The position numbers and the translations under genes were made by a program. From Coralloluteibacterium stylophorae (lineage in GTDB: Bacteria; Pseudomonadota; Gammaproteobacteria; Xanthomonadales; Xanthomonadaceae), in the NCBI RefSeq assembly GCF_018122625.2, contig NZ_JAGQFT020000001.1:124001-188000 (forward strand): DNA of 64,000 nt. Direction: 5' to 3'. The notes under the pieces were generated by a model. The model had not been told where the DNA came from, did no database searches, and worked only from the letters and a program-made list of their open reading frames with translations. Below, piece after piece: positions 43,248 through 51,340 of this stretch. Every line of letters starts with the position of its first letter. Position 1 is the stretch's first letter.

Positions 43248-43814
43248 ATGAGGTTCGAGCCGATCGCGCTGGCGGACGCCTGCACCATCGATCTCGAGCG
43301 ACGCGGCGACGATCGCGGCTTCTTCGCCCGCGCGTTCTGCGAGGACGAGTTCGCGGCGATGGGCCTGCACAGCCACTTCGCGCAGATCAACAACTCGCTG
43401 AGCGTGCGCGCCGGCACCCTGCGCGGCATGCATTTCCAGCTCCCGCCGGCGGCCGAGGTCAAGGTGGTGCGCTGCATCCGCGGCAGCCTGTGGGACTGCA
43501 TCGTCGACCTGCGCCCGGGGTCGCCCAGCTACCTGCAGTGGGCCGGCGTCGAGCTCAGTGCCGGGAACCGCCGCATGCTGTACGTGCCGCGCGGGTTCGC
43601 GCATGGCTTCATCACGCTCGAGGACGACACCGAGGCGCTGTACCTGGTGAGCGACCGTTACGCGCCCGACCGCGAGCGCGGCCTGCGCTGGAACGATCCG
43701 CGCCTGGGCATCCGCTGGCCGCGCGCGCCGGTGGAGATCTCCGCCAAGGACGCGGCCTGGTCCGACTTCGACGCCGACGCGCTCGGGCTGGCGCAGTTCC
43801 ACACAGCGCCCTGA
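43248..43814 (+). CDS. RmlC-like dTDP-4-dehydrorhamnose 3,5-epimerase family protein
   Basis: Cupin-fold sugar epimerase of 188 residues. RmlC landmarks are IDLERRGDDRGFFARAFCEDEF, INNSLSVRAGTLRGMHFQ (catalytic-site His), VVRCIRGSLWDCIVDLR, and YVPRGFAHGFITLEDDTEALY. Such enzymes epimerise C3 and/or C5 of 4-keto-6-deoxy sugars linked to a nucleotide. The ATG at 43248 has GGAG 11 nt upstream; an ATG at 43239 is in frame but only two nt from the same GGAG. It follows the epimerase gene by 37 bp. Because the operon also holds a cytidylyltransferase, the nucleotide may be CDP and not dTDP. Confidence 0.85.
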   Translation: MRFEPIALADACTIDLERRGDDRGFFARAFCEDEFAAMGLHSHFAQINNSLSVRAGTLRGMHFQLPPAAEVKVVRCIRGSLWDCIVDLRPGSPSYLQWAGVELSAGNRRMLYVPRGFAHGFITLEDDTEALYLVSDRYAPDRERGLRWNDPRLGIRWPRAPVEISAKDAAWSDFDADALGLAQFHTAP

Positions 43815-43858
43815 GCGGTCCCCTTCTTCCACGCCACACCACGCCAGGGAGGCGTTCC

Positions 43859-45199
43859 ATGCTCATCGTCGATACCGCCATCCGCAGACGTCTCGCCACC
43901 GGCCGCCCCGTCGCCGTCGGGCTCTACGGCGTCGGCTTCATGGGCCGCGGCATGGTCGTCCAGGCCGAGCGCCACCTGCCCGTGCTGCGCTTCGCCGCGA
44001 TCTGCAACCGCAACGTCGAGCGTGCGATCCAGGCCTTCCTCGCCTGCGGCATCGCGCGCGACGACATCGTCGAGGTCCATACCCACGCCGCGTTCGCCGA
44101 CGCGCTCGCCCGCGGCAAGCGCGTGGTCACCTCCGAGATCGCGCTGATCGCCGAGTCGCCGGCGATCGACATCGCGGTCGAGAGCACCGGCCACGTCGAG
44201 TACGGCGCCCGCGTCACCCTGGCCTGCATCGCGGGCGGCAAGGACATCGTCTCGCTCAACGTGGAGCTGGACGCCACCGTCGGGCCGTTGCTGAAGGCCA
44301 GGGCCGATGCGCACGGGGTGATACTCAGCGGTGCCGACGGCGACCAGCCCGGGGTGACCATGAACCTGGTCCGCCACATCCGCACGATGGGGCTGCGGCC
44401 GCTGGTCTGCGGCAACATCAAGGGCCTGCAGGACCGCACCCGCAACCCCGCCACGCAGGCCGGCTTCGCCAGGCAGTGGAACCAGACCCCGGCGATGGTG
44501 GCGAGCTTCGCCGACGGCACCAAGATGACCGCGGAGCAGGCCATCGTCGCCAACGCGGTGGGCCTGCAGGTGTCGCAGCGCGGGATGATCGGCCGCGACC
44601 ACGACGGCCACGTCGACGAGCTGGTCGACATGTACGACCACGCGGCGGTCGAGGCGCTCGGGGGCATCGTCGACTACGTGGTCAAGGCGCGGCCAAGCCC
44701 GGGCATCTACGTCCTGGCCGGCGCGCAGGACGACAACCAGCGCTTCTTCCTCGACCTCGGCAAGCTCGGCAAGGGGCCGTTCTACAGCTTCTATACGGCG
44801 TGGCACCTGACCACGCTCGAGTTCCCGATCTCGATCGCCCGCGTCGCGCTGTGCCGCGACGTGATCATCGCGCCTGCGGCGGGGCCGCGGGTGGACGTGG
44901 TGGCGACCGCCAAGACCGACCTGCGCGCGGGCGATGCGATCGACGGCATCGGCGGCTTCAAGACCTACGGCATCGCGGAGAACTACGCGACCGCACGGCG
45001 CGAGCGCCTGCTTCCCATGGGCCTGGCGGAAGGTTGCCGGCTGCGCCGCGACGTGGCCCGCGACCAGGTGCTGACCTACGAGGACGTGGACCTTGCCCCG
45101 GACGCCCTCGTCAACGGCCTGCGCGCGGAGCAGGACCTGATGTTTCCCGTCGCGGCCGCCGCGACGGCTCAACCCCACCTGCAAGGAGAGACGGCATGA
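43859..45199 (+). CDS. NAD(P)-dependent oxidoreductase with C-terminal SAF domain
   Basis: Protein of 446 residues of the predicted homoserine-dehydrogenase-like family with a SAF domain (COG4091 type), sometimes misnamed FlgA in databases. The Rossmann motif is VGLYGVGFMGRGMV (~20-33), followed by SEIALIAESPAIDIAVESTGHVEYGA and LSGADGDQPGVTMNL. The last ~90 residues (DVVATAKTDLRAGDAIDGIGGFKTYG...VARDQVLTYEDVDL) form the SAF domain. Homologues recur in surface-polysaccharide clusters, so a role with an unusual sugar is likely, but the reaction is unknown. AGGGAGG precedes the ATG. The stop overlaps the rfbF start (ATGA). Confidence 0.82.
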   Translation: MLIVDTAIRRRLATGRPVAVGLYGVGFMGRGMVVQAERHLPVLRFAAICNRNVERAIQAFLACGIARDDIVEVHTHAAFADALARGKRVVTSEIALIAESPAIDIAVESTGHVEYGARVTLACIAGGKDIVSLNVELDATVGPLLKARADAHGVILSGADGDQPGVTMNLVRHIRTMGLRPLVCGNIKGLQDRTRNPATQAGFARQWNQTPAMVASFADGTKMTAEQAIVANAVGLQVSQRGMIGRDHDGHVDELVDMYDHAAVEALGGIVDYVVKARPSPGIYVLAGAQDDNQRFFLDLGKLGKGPFYSFYTAWHLTTLEFPISIARVALCRDVIIAPAAGPRVDVVATAKTDLRAGDAIDGIGGFKTYGIAENYATARRERLLPMGLAEGCRLRRDVARDQVLTYEDVDLAPDALVNGLRAEQDLMFPVAAAATAQPHLQGETA

Positions 45200-46026
45200 A
45201 GGTCGTGATTTTCGCCGGCGGCTACGGCAGCCGGCTCAGCGAGGAAACCGCTCTGCGCCCCAAGCCAATGGTGGAGGTGGGCGGCCATCCGATCATCTGG
45301 CACATCATGAAGATCTACGCGGCCTACGGCTTCCGCGACTTCGTGATCCTGGGCGGCTACAAGGTCGAGTTCATCAAGAACTACTTCCTCAACTACTGTG
45401 CGATCAACAGCGACTTCACCGTCGACCTGCGCTCCGGAAAGCTGCTCTGGCAGCAGGCCCGCAACGAGGACTGGACCGTCACCGTGCTCGACACCGGGCT
45501 GGAGACCATGACCGCCGGGCGGCTCAGGCGGGCGCGTTCGGTGATCGGCAGCGAACGCTTCCTGCTGACCTACGGCGACGGCGTGTCCGACGTCGACCTC
45601 GCTGCCCTGATCGCCCAGCACGAGGCGTCCGGCGACTGGGTCACGCTCACCGCGGTCACCCAGCCGGGACGCTACGGCGCGCTGGCGCTGAATCCGGAGG
45701 ACGGGCCTGCGGCGAACCGCGTGCGCGCCTTCCGCGAGAAGGCGGTCGGCGACGGCGGTCTCATCAACGGCGGGTTCTTCGTGGTCGAACCGGAGGTCTT
45801 CGATCTCATCGACGGCGACGCCTCGGTGTGGGAGGAGGAGCCGATGGACCGGGTGATCGAGCGCGGCAAGCTCGGCGCCTACCGCCACACCGGCTTCTGG
45901 CAGAGCATGGACTCGCTGCGCGACAAGATGGTGCTCGAGAACCTCTGGGAGCGCGGCAATGCGCCGTGGACCCGGGGCGTGCGCCGGGTCGGGGACAAGG
46001 TCGCGACGCTGCGCTCCGTCGGCTGA
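45196..46026 (+). CDS. rfbF: glucose-1-phosphate cytidylyltransferase
   Basis: Nucleotidyltransferase of 276 residues that makes CDP-glucose from CTP and glucose 1-phosphate, the entry point to CDP-3,6-dideoxyhexoses. Landmarks are VVIFAGGYGSRLSEETALRPKPMVEVGG (GxGxR and PKP motifs), WHIMKIYAAYGFRDFVILGGYK, LTYGDGVSDVDL, INGGFFVVEP and GFWQSMDSLRDK. It is translationally coupled to the SAF-domain dehydrogenase. CDP-glucose 4,6-dehydratase (rfbG), which normally follows, is not in the window. It converges on a DUF707 gene 13 bp beyond. Confidence 0.92.
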   Translation: MKVVIFAGGYGSRLSEETALRPKPMVEVGGHPIIWHIMKIYAAYGFRDFVILGGYKVEFIKNYFLNYCAINSDFTVDLRSGKLLWQQARNEDWTVTVLDTGLETMTAGRLRRARSVIGSERFLLTYGDGVSDVDLAALIAQHEASGDWVTLTAVTQPGRYGALALNPEDGPAANRVRAFREKAVGDGGLINGGFFVVEPEVFDLIDGDASVWEEEPMDRVIERGKLGAYRHTGFWQSMDSLRDKMVLENLWERGNAPWTRGVRRVGDKVATLRSVG

Positions 46027-46038
46027 CGCGGCGGACCG

Positions 46039-47046
46039 TCAGCGCGGGTCGTCCGCGCGACGGGTCAGGTTCTGCAGGCCGAACGGGCCCCCACGCTGCC
46101 GGCGCCGGTCGAGTTCCAGGGCCGGCGTGCCGGGATACTGGCGACGCAGGAAGATCCGTCCGCCGCAGCTGTCGGCCAGCGACTTGACGCGCCGAAGCGC
46201 CCGCAGCTTGCGCCACAGGCGCGGCCCGGCAAGATAGATGTCGTCCCACCATGGCGCCTGGACACTGCGCCCGCCGCGGGTGAGGGCGCCCAGGGTCCTG
46301 CGCTCGACACGCTCGATGCCGTGCGCCTCGAGGTAGCGACGCTCGACGCTGTGCGGGTCGGTGCCCGCGGCGCGGATCGGTGCGTACAGCGGGCCGGTCC
46401 AGAACGAGCGGGTGTGCAGCACGCTGACGGCGTCGAGCACCGCCATCGCCCTCGGCGTATCGCGCAGCTGTGCGGCGAGGACGTGGTCCATCGCCCAGAT
46501 GTTGTCGTGGTCGCGGAGGTAGGGCAGGCAGCGCTTGAAGACGTCGACCCGGATGATCGGCGCCATCAGCTCGATCAGGCTGACGTAGCGCAGCTCGAGG
46601 CCGGGGCGGTGCACGGTGTCGAGGTGGCCGAAGAAGCTGAAGGGATTGAGGCTGAGCTGCGCCGCGCCGAGATCGTGCTTGCGCATGAGCTGGAATCCCA
46701 GGTTCCAGTCCGCCACGGTCGCGACGAGGTCGTCGTCGGGCAGGGCGATGTAGTCGTAGGCATCGAGGTCGATGCCGGCCCGCTCCAGCGCGACGCTGAT
46801 CCCGTAGAACTTGCTGCGCTCCGGATCGTTGCTCCAGCTCAGCCCGCGCCCGGAGCGTGGCACCGGGCCGAGGCGCGAGCCGTAGTAGCTCAGGTGCAGG
46901 TCCCAGTCGCGCGCGGTATGGGCGGGCTTGAGCCAGGTGGCATGGAGCGACTTGTCGCCGACGCGGGCCAGGACCAGGTTGCGGCTGCCACCCGGCTGCC
47001 AGCGCCGGGCCGGCGCGGGAGCGGTGGAGGGTGAGGATTGCAGCAT
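46039..47046 (-). CDS. DUF707 family putative glycosyltransferase-like protein
   Basis: Protein of 335 residues matching DUF707, a family seen in polysaccharide loci and plants with a predicted nucleotide-diphosphosugar transferase fold. Key segments are RNLVLARVGDKSLHATWL, WDLHLSYYGSR, YDYIALPDDDLVATVADWN (a DDD-type metal-binding motif), and HDNIWAMDHVLAAQL. No signal peptide or membrane segment. It faces the sugar operon tail to tail. The donor sugar and acceptor are unknown; enzymatic activity is inferred from the fold and the aspartate motif. Confidence 0.7.
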   Translation of the reverse strand: MLQSSPSTAPAPARRWQPGGSRNLVLARVGDKSLHATWLKPAHTARDWDLHLSYYGSRLGPVPRSGRGLSWSNDPERSKFYGISVALERAGIDLDAYDYIALPDDDLVATVADWNLGFQLMRKHDLGAAQLSLNPFSFFGHLDTVHRPGLELRYVSLIELMAPIIRVDVFKRCLPYLRDHDNIWAMDHVLAAQLRDTPRAMAVLDAVSVLHTRSFWTGPLYAPIRAAGTDPHSVERRYLEAHGIERVERRTLGALTRGGRSVQAPWWDDIYLAGPRLWRKLRALRRVKSLADSCGGRIFLRRQYPGTPALELDRRRQRGGPFGLQNLTRRADDPR

Positions 47047-47272
47047 TGGAGCAGACCTCGCTGGGCGTGCACCGTCCGATGGTACCTGTCAGTGCCAGCA
47101 GCCGGTCGCTCGCATCGCTGGATGCGGACACCGGCGCGTTCGGCGCGTGGTTCCCCGAGACCGGTGCGCGGCACGGCTCCAGCCTCCCCGCGAGCTTAGG
47201 ACTGGCGTGCCGCGCAGACCATGCGCCGCTGTGGCGCTCCGACGGACGGTTGCGGCGGGTCGGTCGGGAACG

Positions 47273-47303
47273 AAAAAGGCCAGGGCGACGGCCCTGGCCT
47301 TTT
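47273..47303 (-). terminator. rho-independent terminator after tRNA-Ala
   Basis: A perfect 9-bp stem (GGCCAGGGC at 47278-47286, GCCCTGGCC at 47291-47299) with a 4-nt loop is flanked by five A and four T residues, so on the minus strand the stem is followed by TTTTT. It lies just past the tRNA-Ala 3' end. Confidence 0.85.
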
Positions 47304-47313
47304 CCTCGAAGCG

Positions 47314-47389
<76 letters not shown>

Positions 47390-47464
47390 ACGCAGGCGCG
47401 GAAGTATACGCACCTTCGACCGGAGCTGGCTAGACCTTCGCCGGGTGTCGCGCCGTTCCGGCGA

Positions 47465-48556
47465 TCAGGGCGCCTCGAGGAGCGGAGCCAGGCGCGGTTC
47501 GAGCGCCTGCCTGCGCCAGCCGGCGAGCGCACCGGTCCAGCCTCGTCCGTCCAGGAGCTTCTGCAACAGGCGTCGCGACGCTAGCAGGCCCTCCGGCAGG
47601 TCGAGACGCCGCGCCTCCGCGGCGACCGCGTCCTGCAGGGCGCGCATCCGGGCGCGTTCGCGATCGCCGGGCGCGCGCGCGCGCGGGAGTTCGCTCTGCT
47701 CGTCGGCAAGCGGCGTCGCGAGCGCCTGCAGCAGCTCAGCGCGCTGGCGCCGCGGCGCCTTGGGATGCGCATCGAGGATCGCCGCCAGCGCCGCCGCGTC
47801 GGCCGGCGCGCGGCGGGCGAGGGTGACGGCGAGTTCGGCGTCCAGGATCCAGTTCTTCGGCCGGTCCAGCGCGCGTGCCTGCACCTCGCGCCACCGCAGC
47901 AGGCGGTACAGGCGGCGCTGTGCCTCCACGTCCAGGACCTGGGCGCTGCGCACCGCGAGGTGCGGCCAGCGCTCGGGCTCGTCCTGCTCGGCCTGGGCCA
48001 CCAGACGCCCGCAGTCCTGCTCGAGCCAGTCCCGGCGACCGAGCGCATCCAGGCGCTGCGCGAGTTCGGCATGCAGGGCATGCAGGTAGCGCACGTCGTC
48101 GCTGGCGTAGTCCTGCTGGCTCGCCGAAAGCGGGCGCCTGAGCCAGTCCGAACGCGTCTCGCCCTTGGCCAGGACGGTGCCGGTGATCGTCTCGACCAGC
48201 TTCTGGTAGCCGAGACCGGCGCCGAAGCCCGTCATCGCCGCGGCGATCTGGGTGTCGAACAGCGGACGCGGCGGCACGCCGCAGGCGTGGGCGAGGGCCT
48301 GCAGGTCCTCGCTGGCGCTGTGCATCAGCTTGGCCGCACGCGTGTCGGCCAGCCAGTCGCGCAGGACACCGGTCATGCCGGGCACGAGCGGATCGACCAG
48401 CAGGATCTCCCCGTCCAGCGCGAGCTGGACCAGGGCCAGCTGCGGATACCACGTCCGCTCGCGCACGAATTCGGTATCCAGCGCCACCGGGCCGCGGCCC
48501 TGCCAGTCGGCGAGGCGGTCCTGGAGGAGTTCGGGTCGGTCGATCCAATGATGCAC
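47465..48556 (-). CDS. rnd: ribonuclease D
   Basis: DEDD-family 3'-5' exoribonuclease of 363 residues involved in tRNA 3' maturation. Exo motif I is ALDTEFVRE (~26-34), motif II lies in KLMHSASEDLQALAHAC, and motif III is DYASDDVRYLHAL. An HRDC domain (~205-290, RLYRLLRWREVQARALDRPKNWILDAE) follows, plus the RNase D C-terminal helical region. The start is GTG at 48556 (GTG-CAT-CAT-TGG). It lies 75 bp upstream of tRNA-Ala on the same strand, which is amusing for a tRNA-trimming enzyme but may be chance. Divergent from the SUMF1 lipoprotein. Confidence 0.92.
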   Translation of the reverse strand: MHHWIDRPELLQDRLADWQGRGPVALDTEFVRERTWYPQLALVQLALDGEILLVDPLVPGMTGVLRDWLADTRAAKLMHSASEDLQALAHACGVPPRPLFDTQIAAAMTGFGAGLGYQKLVETITGTVLAKGETRSDWLRRPLSASQQDYASDDVRYLHALHAELAQRLDALGRRDWLEQDCGRLVAQAEQDEPERWPHLAVRSAQVLDVEAQRRLYRLLRWREVQARALDRPKNWILDAELAVTLARRAPADAAALAAILDAHPKAPRRQRAELLQALATPLADEQSELPRARAPGDRERARMRALQDAVAAEARRLDLPEGLLASRRLLQKLLDGRGWTGALAGWRRQALEPRLAPLLEAP

Positions 48557-48614
48557 GGGCAGATTTCTGGTTGCGGGGGCCCGGACGATAGCCTAACGTC
48601 CCGCCGCAATGGCA

Positions 48615-48635
48615 GGCCGCGCCGTCGGCGCGGCC
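48615..48635. other. hairpin just before the SUMF1 lipoprotein start
   Basis: A perfect 9-bp stem GGCCGCGCC/GGCGCGGCC with a GTC loop, followed on the plus strand by CTTTC, ends 17 nt before the GTG start at 48653. It could be a weak terminator/attenuator or a structure that controls translation. Confidence 0.45.
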
Positions 48636-48652
48636 CTTTCCCGACTCCACGT

Positions 48653-50686
48653 GTGCGCGCCATTTCCCGCCTTCGACTCCTCTGCCTGCTGATCGCGCTG
48701 GTCGCAGTCGCCGGCTGCGGCGACCGCGATGCTGCCGATGGCGGGCGTGCCCCTGCGGCGCGCGATTCCGCTCCAGGCGGTGATGTGGGAGGCGGCGACG
48801 GGGACGGGCCAGCGATCGCTGCACCGCTGCCGTCCGCCGGGATCGCGGTGGGTCCGGGATGGACGCCGGCGCCGCTCGACCTCGATGAGACGGAGATCGA
48901 GCAGACGCTCGCTGATGCACAGGCGGCGCTCGACGCGGGGATCCTGCTCGACGGCGATGCTGCCGCCGCGGACGCGGCGGCGGATGCCCGGGCCGAACCC
49001 GCATCCGAATCCGACCCGGCCGGCGAAGACGCCGCCGGTACCGATGCCGATGCCGCGGCCGACGCCTCGCCGGCTGTCGAACCGGCCGCCGCTTCCGCAG
49101 CGGAGACGCCACGCCGGCCGGCGTTGGACCTCGTGCTCGCCGTGCTCGCGCGCCAGCCGGACGATGAGGAGGCGCAGGCGCTGGCGGCGCGCATCGCCGA
49201 GGAGCTGGAGGCCAGGATCGAGACCGCGGCGGCGCGCGGTGGGCTGCGCGAGGTCGAGCATCTGGCCAGCGCGGTGGCCGCGATTCCCGGAGGTATCGTC
49301 GGAAGCAGCGTGCAGGCCGCCGTGGCCGCCGCCCGCGAGCGCGCCCGCGAGGATGCCCGCGGCGTCGCCGCCGGCGTGGCGCGTCTGCAGGCCGGCCGGA
49401 TCCTCGAGCCCGCCGGGAGCAGCGCCCTCGACGCGTTCCGGGCGGTGCTCGCGCGTACGCCGCAGCATGCCGGCGCCCGGGCCGGGGTGGAGCGGATCCG
49501 CGAGGGCAGGATCGCCGCCGCGAACGCGGCCGCAGCCGACGGCGACTTCCCGTTGGCCGAGCGCCTGCTCGCCGAGGCCGATCGCGCCGATCCCGGCTCG
49601 AACCGGGTGCAGGACGCGAGCGTGCGCCTGGTGGCTGCGCGGCAGCGGCGGGCGCGGGACCTTTCCGAGCAGGCCGATGCCGCCATCGCGGAGCTCGATC
49701 TCGACCGCGCCGCCCGCCTCGCCGACGCCTACGCCCGCGCGAGCACGCGCGCGCAGGGCGTGGAGACGCTGCGCCGCCGGATCGAGACGGCGCGGCGCTA
49801 CGGCCACTTCGACGCAGGACAGACCTTCCGGGACGCGCTGGAGATCGGCGGCACCGCGCCGGAGCTCACCGTGGTGCCCCATGGCAGCTTCATGATGGGC
49901 GCCGCCGAAGGCGAGGCGGGCTCCAGCGACACCGAGCGACCCCGCCACCGCGTGGCCTTCGAGCGCGGCTTCGCGGTCACCACGGCACCGATCACCGTGG
50001 CCGAGTTCAGGCGCTTCACCGAGGCGACCGGCTACATCGGCACCGCGCAGTCCAGCGGGCGATCGATGGTCTACACCGAACGCGGCGGGGCCATGGCCGA
50101 GCGCCGCGGCGTCACCACGCGCGACGGCTACGACGGTCGCCGCGCGGACGCCGACGATCCCGTGCTGCACGTGTCCTGGTACGACGCCTCGGCCTACGCC
50201 ACCTGGCTGTCGCAGCAGACCGGCGAGACCTGGCGCCTGCCCAGCGAGGCGGAGTACGAATACATCCTGCGCGCCGGTACGGCCACGACCTATCCCTGGG
50301 GCGAGGGCATGCCGCAGCGCGTGCTCGGCAACCTGGCCGGCGACGGGGATGCGTCGAGCTCGCGGCGCGGCTGGGGCAATGCGGTGCCCGGCTACGACGA
50401 TGGCTATTGGGGCCCGTCGCCCGTGCGCACGTTCGCGCCGAACCCGTTCGGCCTGCACGACATGATCGGCAACGTCTCGGCCTGGACCGAGGACTGCTGG
50501 CACGACAGCTACCGGCGCGCGCCGCGCGACGGCAGCGCCTGGGTCAATCCGGGCTGCGCGCGCCGGGTGATCCGCGGCGCCTCGTGGGCGAGCGGCCCGG
50601 ACCAGGCGCGTTCGGCGTTCCGGCTGGGCGTGCCGGTGGACACGACCAGCGCGCGCCTGGGCATCCGCCTGGTCCGCGGGATCTGA
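48653..50686 (+). CDS. lipoprotein with C-terminal SUMF1 (formylglycine-generating-enzyme-like) domain
   Basis: Protein of 677 residues. The N-terminus is a lipoprotein signal (RLRLLCLLIALVAVAGC, lipobox VAGC), so it should be envelope-anchored. A disordered acidic Asp/Ala/Glu-rich region follows to ~150, then helical repeats rich in Ala/Arg/Glu (~155-390). The SUMF1 domain runs from ~400 (ELTVVPHGSFMMGAAEGEAG) through LPSEAEYEYILRAGT, FGLHDMIGNVSAWTED and RVIRGASWASGPDQARSAFRLG to GIRLVRGI. The cysteine pair that generates formylglycine in true FGE is absent, so it is a non-FGE member, perhaps an adaptor or PvdO-like enzyme. GTG 48653 is the only start near the signal peptide; no clear Shine-Dalgarno. 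Confidence 0.82.
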   Translation: MRAISRLRLLCLLIALVAVAGCGDRDAADGGRAPAARDSAPGGDVGGGDGDGPAIAAPLPSAGIAVGPGWTPAPLDLDETEIEQTLADAQAALDAGILLDGDAAAADAAADARAEPASESDPAGEDAAGTDADAAADASPAVEPAAASAAETPRRPALDLVLAVLARQPDDEEAQALAARIAEELEARIETAAARGGLREVEHLASAVAAIPGGIVGSSVQAAVAAARERAREDARGVAAGVARLQAGRILEPAGSSALDAFRAVLARTPQHAGARAGVERIREGRIAAANAAAADGDFPLAERLLAEADRADPGSNRVQDASVRLVAARQRRARDLSEQADAAIAELDLDRAARLADAYARASTRAQGVETLRRRIETARRYGHFDAGQTFRDALEIGGTAPELTVVPHGSFMMGAAEGEAGSSDTERPRHRVAFERGFAVTTAPITVAEFRRFTEATGYIGTAQSSGRSMVYTERGGAMAERRGVTTRDGYDGRRADADDPVLHVSWYDASAYATWLSQQTGETWRLPSEAEYEYILRAGTATTYPWGEGMPQRVLGNLAGDGDASSSRRGWGNAVPGYDDGYWGPSPVRTFAPNPFGLHDMIGNVSAWTEDCWHDSYRRAPRDGSAWVNPGCARRVIRGASWASGPDQARSAFRLGVPVDTTSARLGIRLVRGI

Positions 50687-50718
50687 TCCGCCGCCGGCAC
50701 GCGCGCCTCCCCGGCACG

Positions 50719-50748
50719 AAAACGCCCCGCGGCCGGAGCCGCGGGGCG
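50719..50748 (-). terminator. rho-independent terminator of phaR
   Basis: A perfect 11-bp stem (CGCCCCGCGGC at 50723-50733 with 50738-50748), loop CGGA, is followed on the minus strand by TTTT. It lies between the convergent stops of the SUMF1 lipoprotein and phaR and may also stop plus-strand transcripts. Confidence 0.8.
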
Positions 50749-50774
50749 GTCGTCGTAGCGCGTGGCGACGGATG

Positions 50775-51317
50775 TCAGCGGACGCGCGTCTTGTCGCCTC
50801 CGGCCGTTCCCGCGGTCTCCCGGGACCGGGCGCCCGCATGCGACGACGGACGCGCCTGCGCACCGGGATTCATGCTGCCGAGCAGGCCCTGCTGGAAGTT
50901 CTTCCACAGGTCCATGTTCCGCTCGGTGATCTGGTTGAGCATGCTCCACGGAGTCTGCCCCATCAGCGCGTTGAGCTGGCTGCGGAACTGCTGCTGCTGC
51001 TCGAGGAACAGTTCCATGCTGCGCTCCAGATAGCTGCCCATGAAGCCCTGCAGCGAGTCGCCGTAGAAGCGGATGATCTGGCTCAGGACCTGGGTGCTCA
51101 GCATCGGCTGCCCGTCCTGCTCGTGCTCGGCGATGATCTGCAGCAGCACCGGACGGGTCAGGTCCTCGCCGGAGCGGGCATCGCGGACCTCGAAGGCTTC
51201 GCCATCCACGATCAGCTGGCGCACGTCCTCGAGCGTAATGTAGCTCGAGATCTCGGTGTCGTAAAGCCGGCGGTTGGGGTACTTCTTGATGATTCGGATG
51301 TCTGACTTTGGTGCCAT
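50775..51317 (-). CDS. phaR: polyhydroxyalkanoate synthesis repressor PhaR
   Basis: Regulator of 180 residues. The N-terminal DNA-binding domain (PHB_acc_N, ~1-65) is IRIIKKYPNRRLYDTEISSYITLEDVRQLIVDGEAFEVRDARSGEDLTR; the following domain (SQIIRFYGDSLQGFMGSYLERSMELFLEQQQQFRSQ) is the PHB_acc repeat. PhaR senses polyhydroxyalkanoate and represses phasin and its own gene. The ATG at 51317 gives the family start MAPKSDIRI; the frame opens further upstream without homology. A 14-bp perfect palindrome 24 bp upstream may be its operator. phaB is the next gene upstream on the same strand. phaC and phasin genes are not in the window. Confidence 0.92.
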   Translation of the reverse strand: MAPKSDIRIIKKYPNRRLYDTEISSYITLEDVRQLIVDGEAFEVRDARSGEDLTRPVLLQIIAEHEQDGQPMLSTQVLSQIIRFYGDSLQGFMGSYLERSMELFLEQQQQFRSQLNALMGQTPWSMLNQITERNMDLWKNFQQGLLGSMNPGAQARPSSHAGARSRETAGTAGGDKTRVR

Positions 51318-51340
51318 GCGGCATCTCTGCAGTCGGGGTA

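Noticed and set aside
48609-48660. An ATG at 48609 as start of the SUMF1 lipoprotein
   Set aside because: It is out of frame with the signal peptide and SUMF1 domain; GTG 48653 is in frame.
48653-50686. SUMF1 protein as a true formylglycine-generating enzyme for a sulfatase
   Set aside because: The catalytic cysteines are missing and there is no sulfatase gene in the window.
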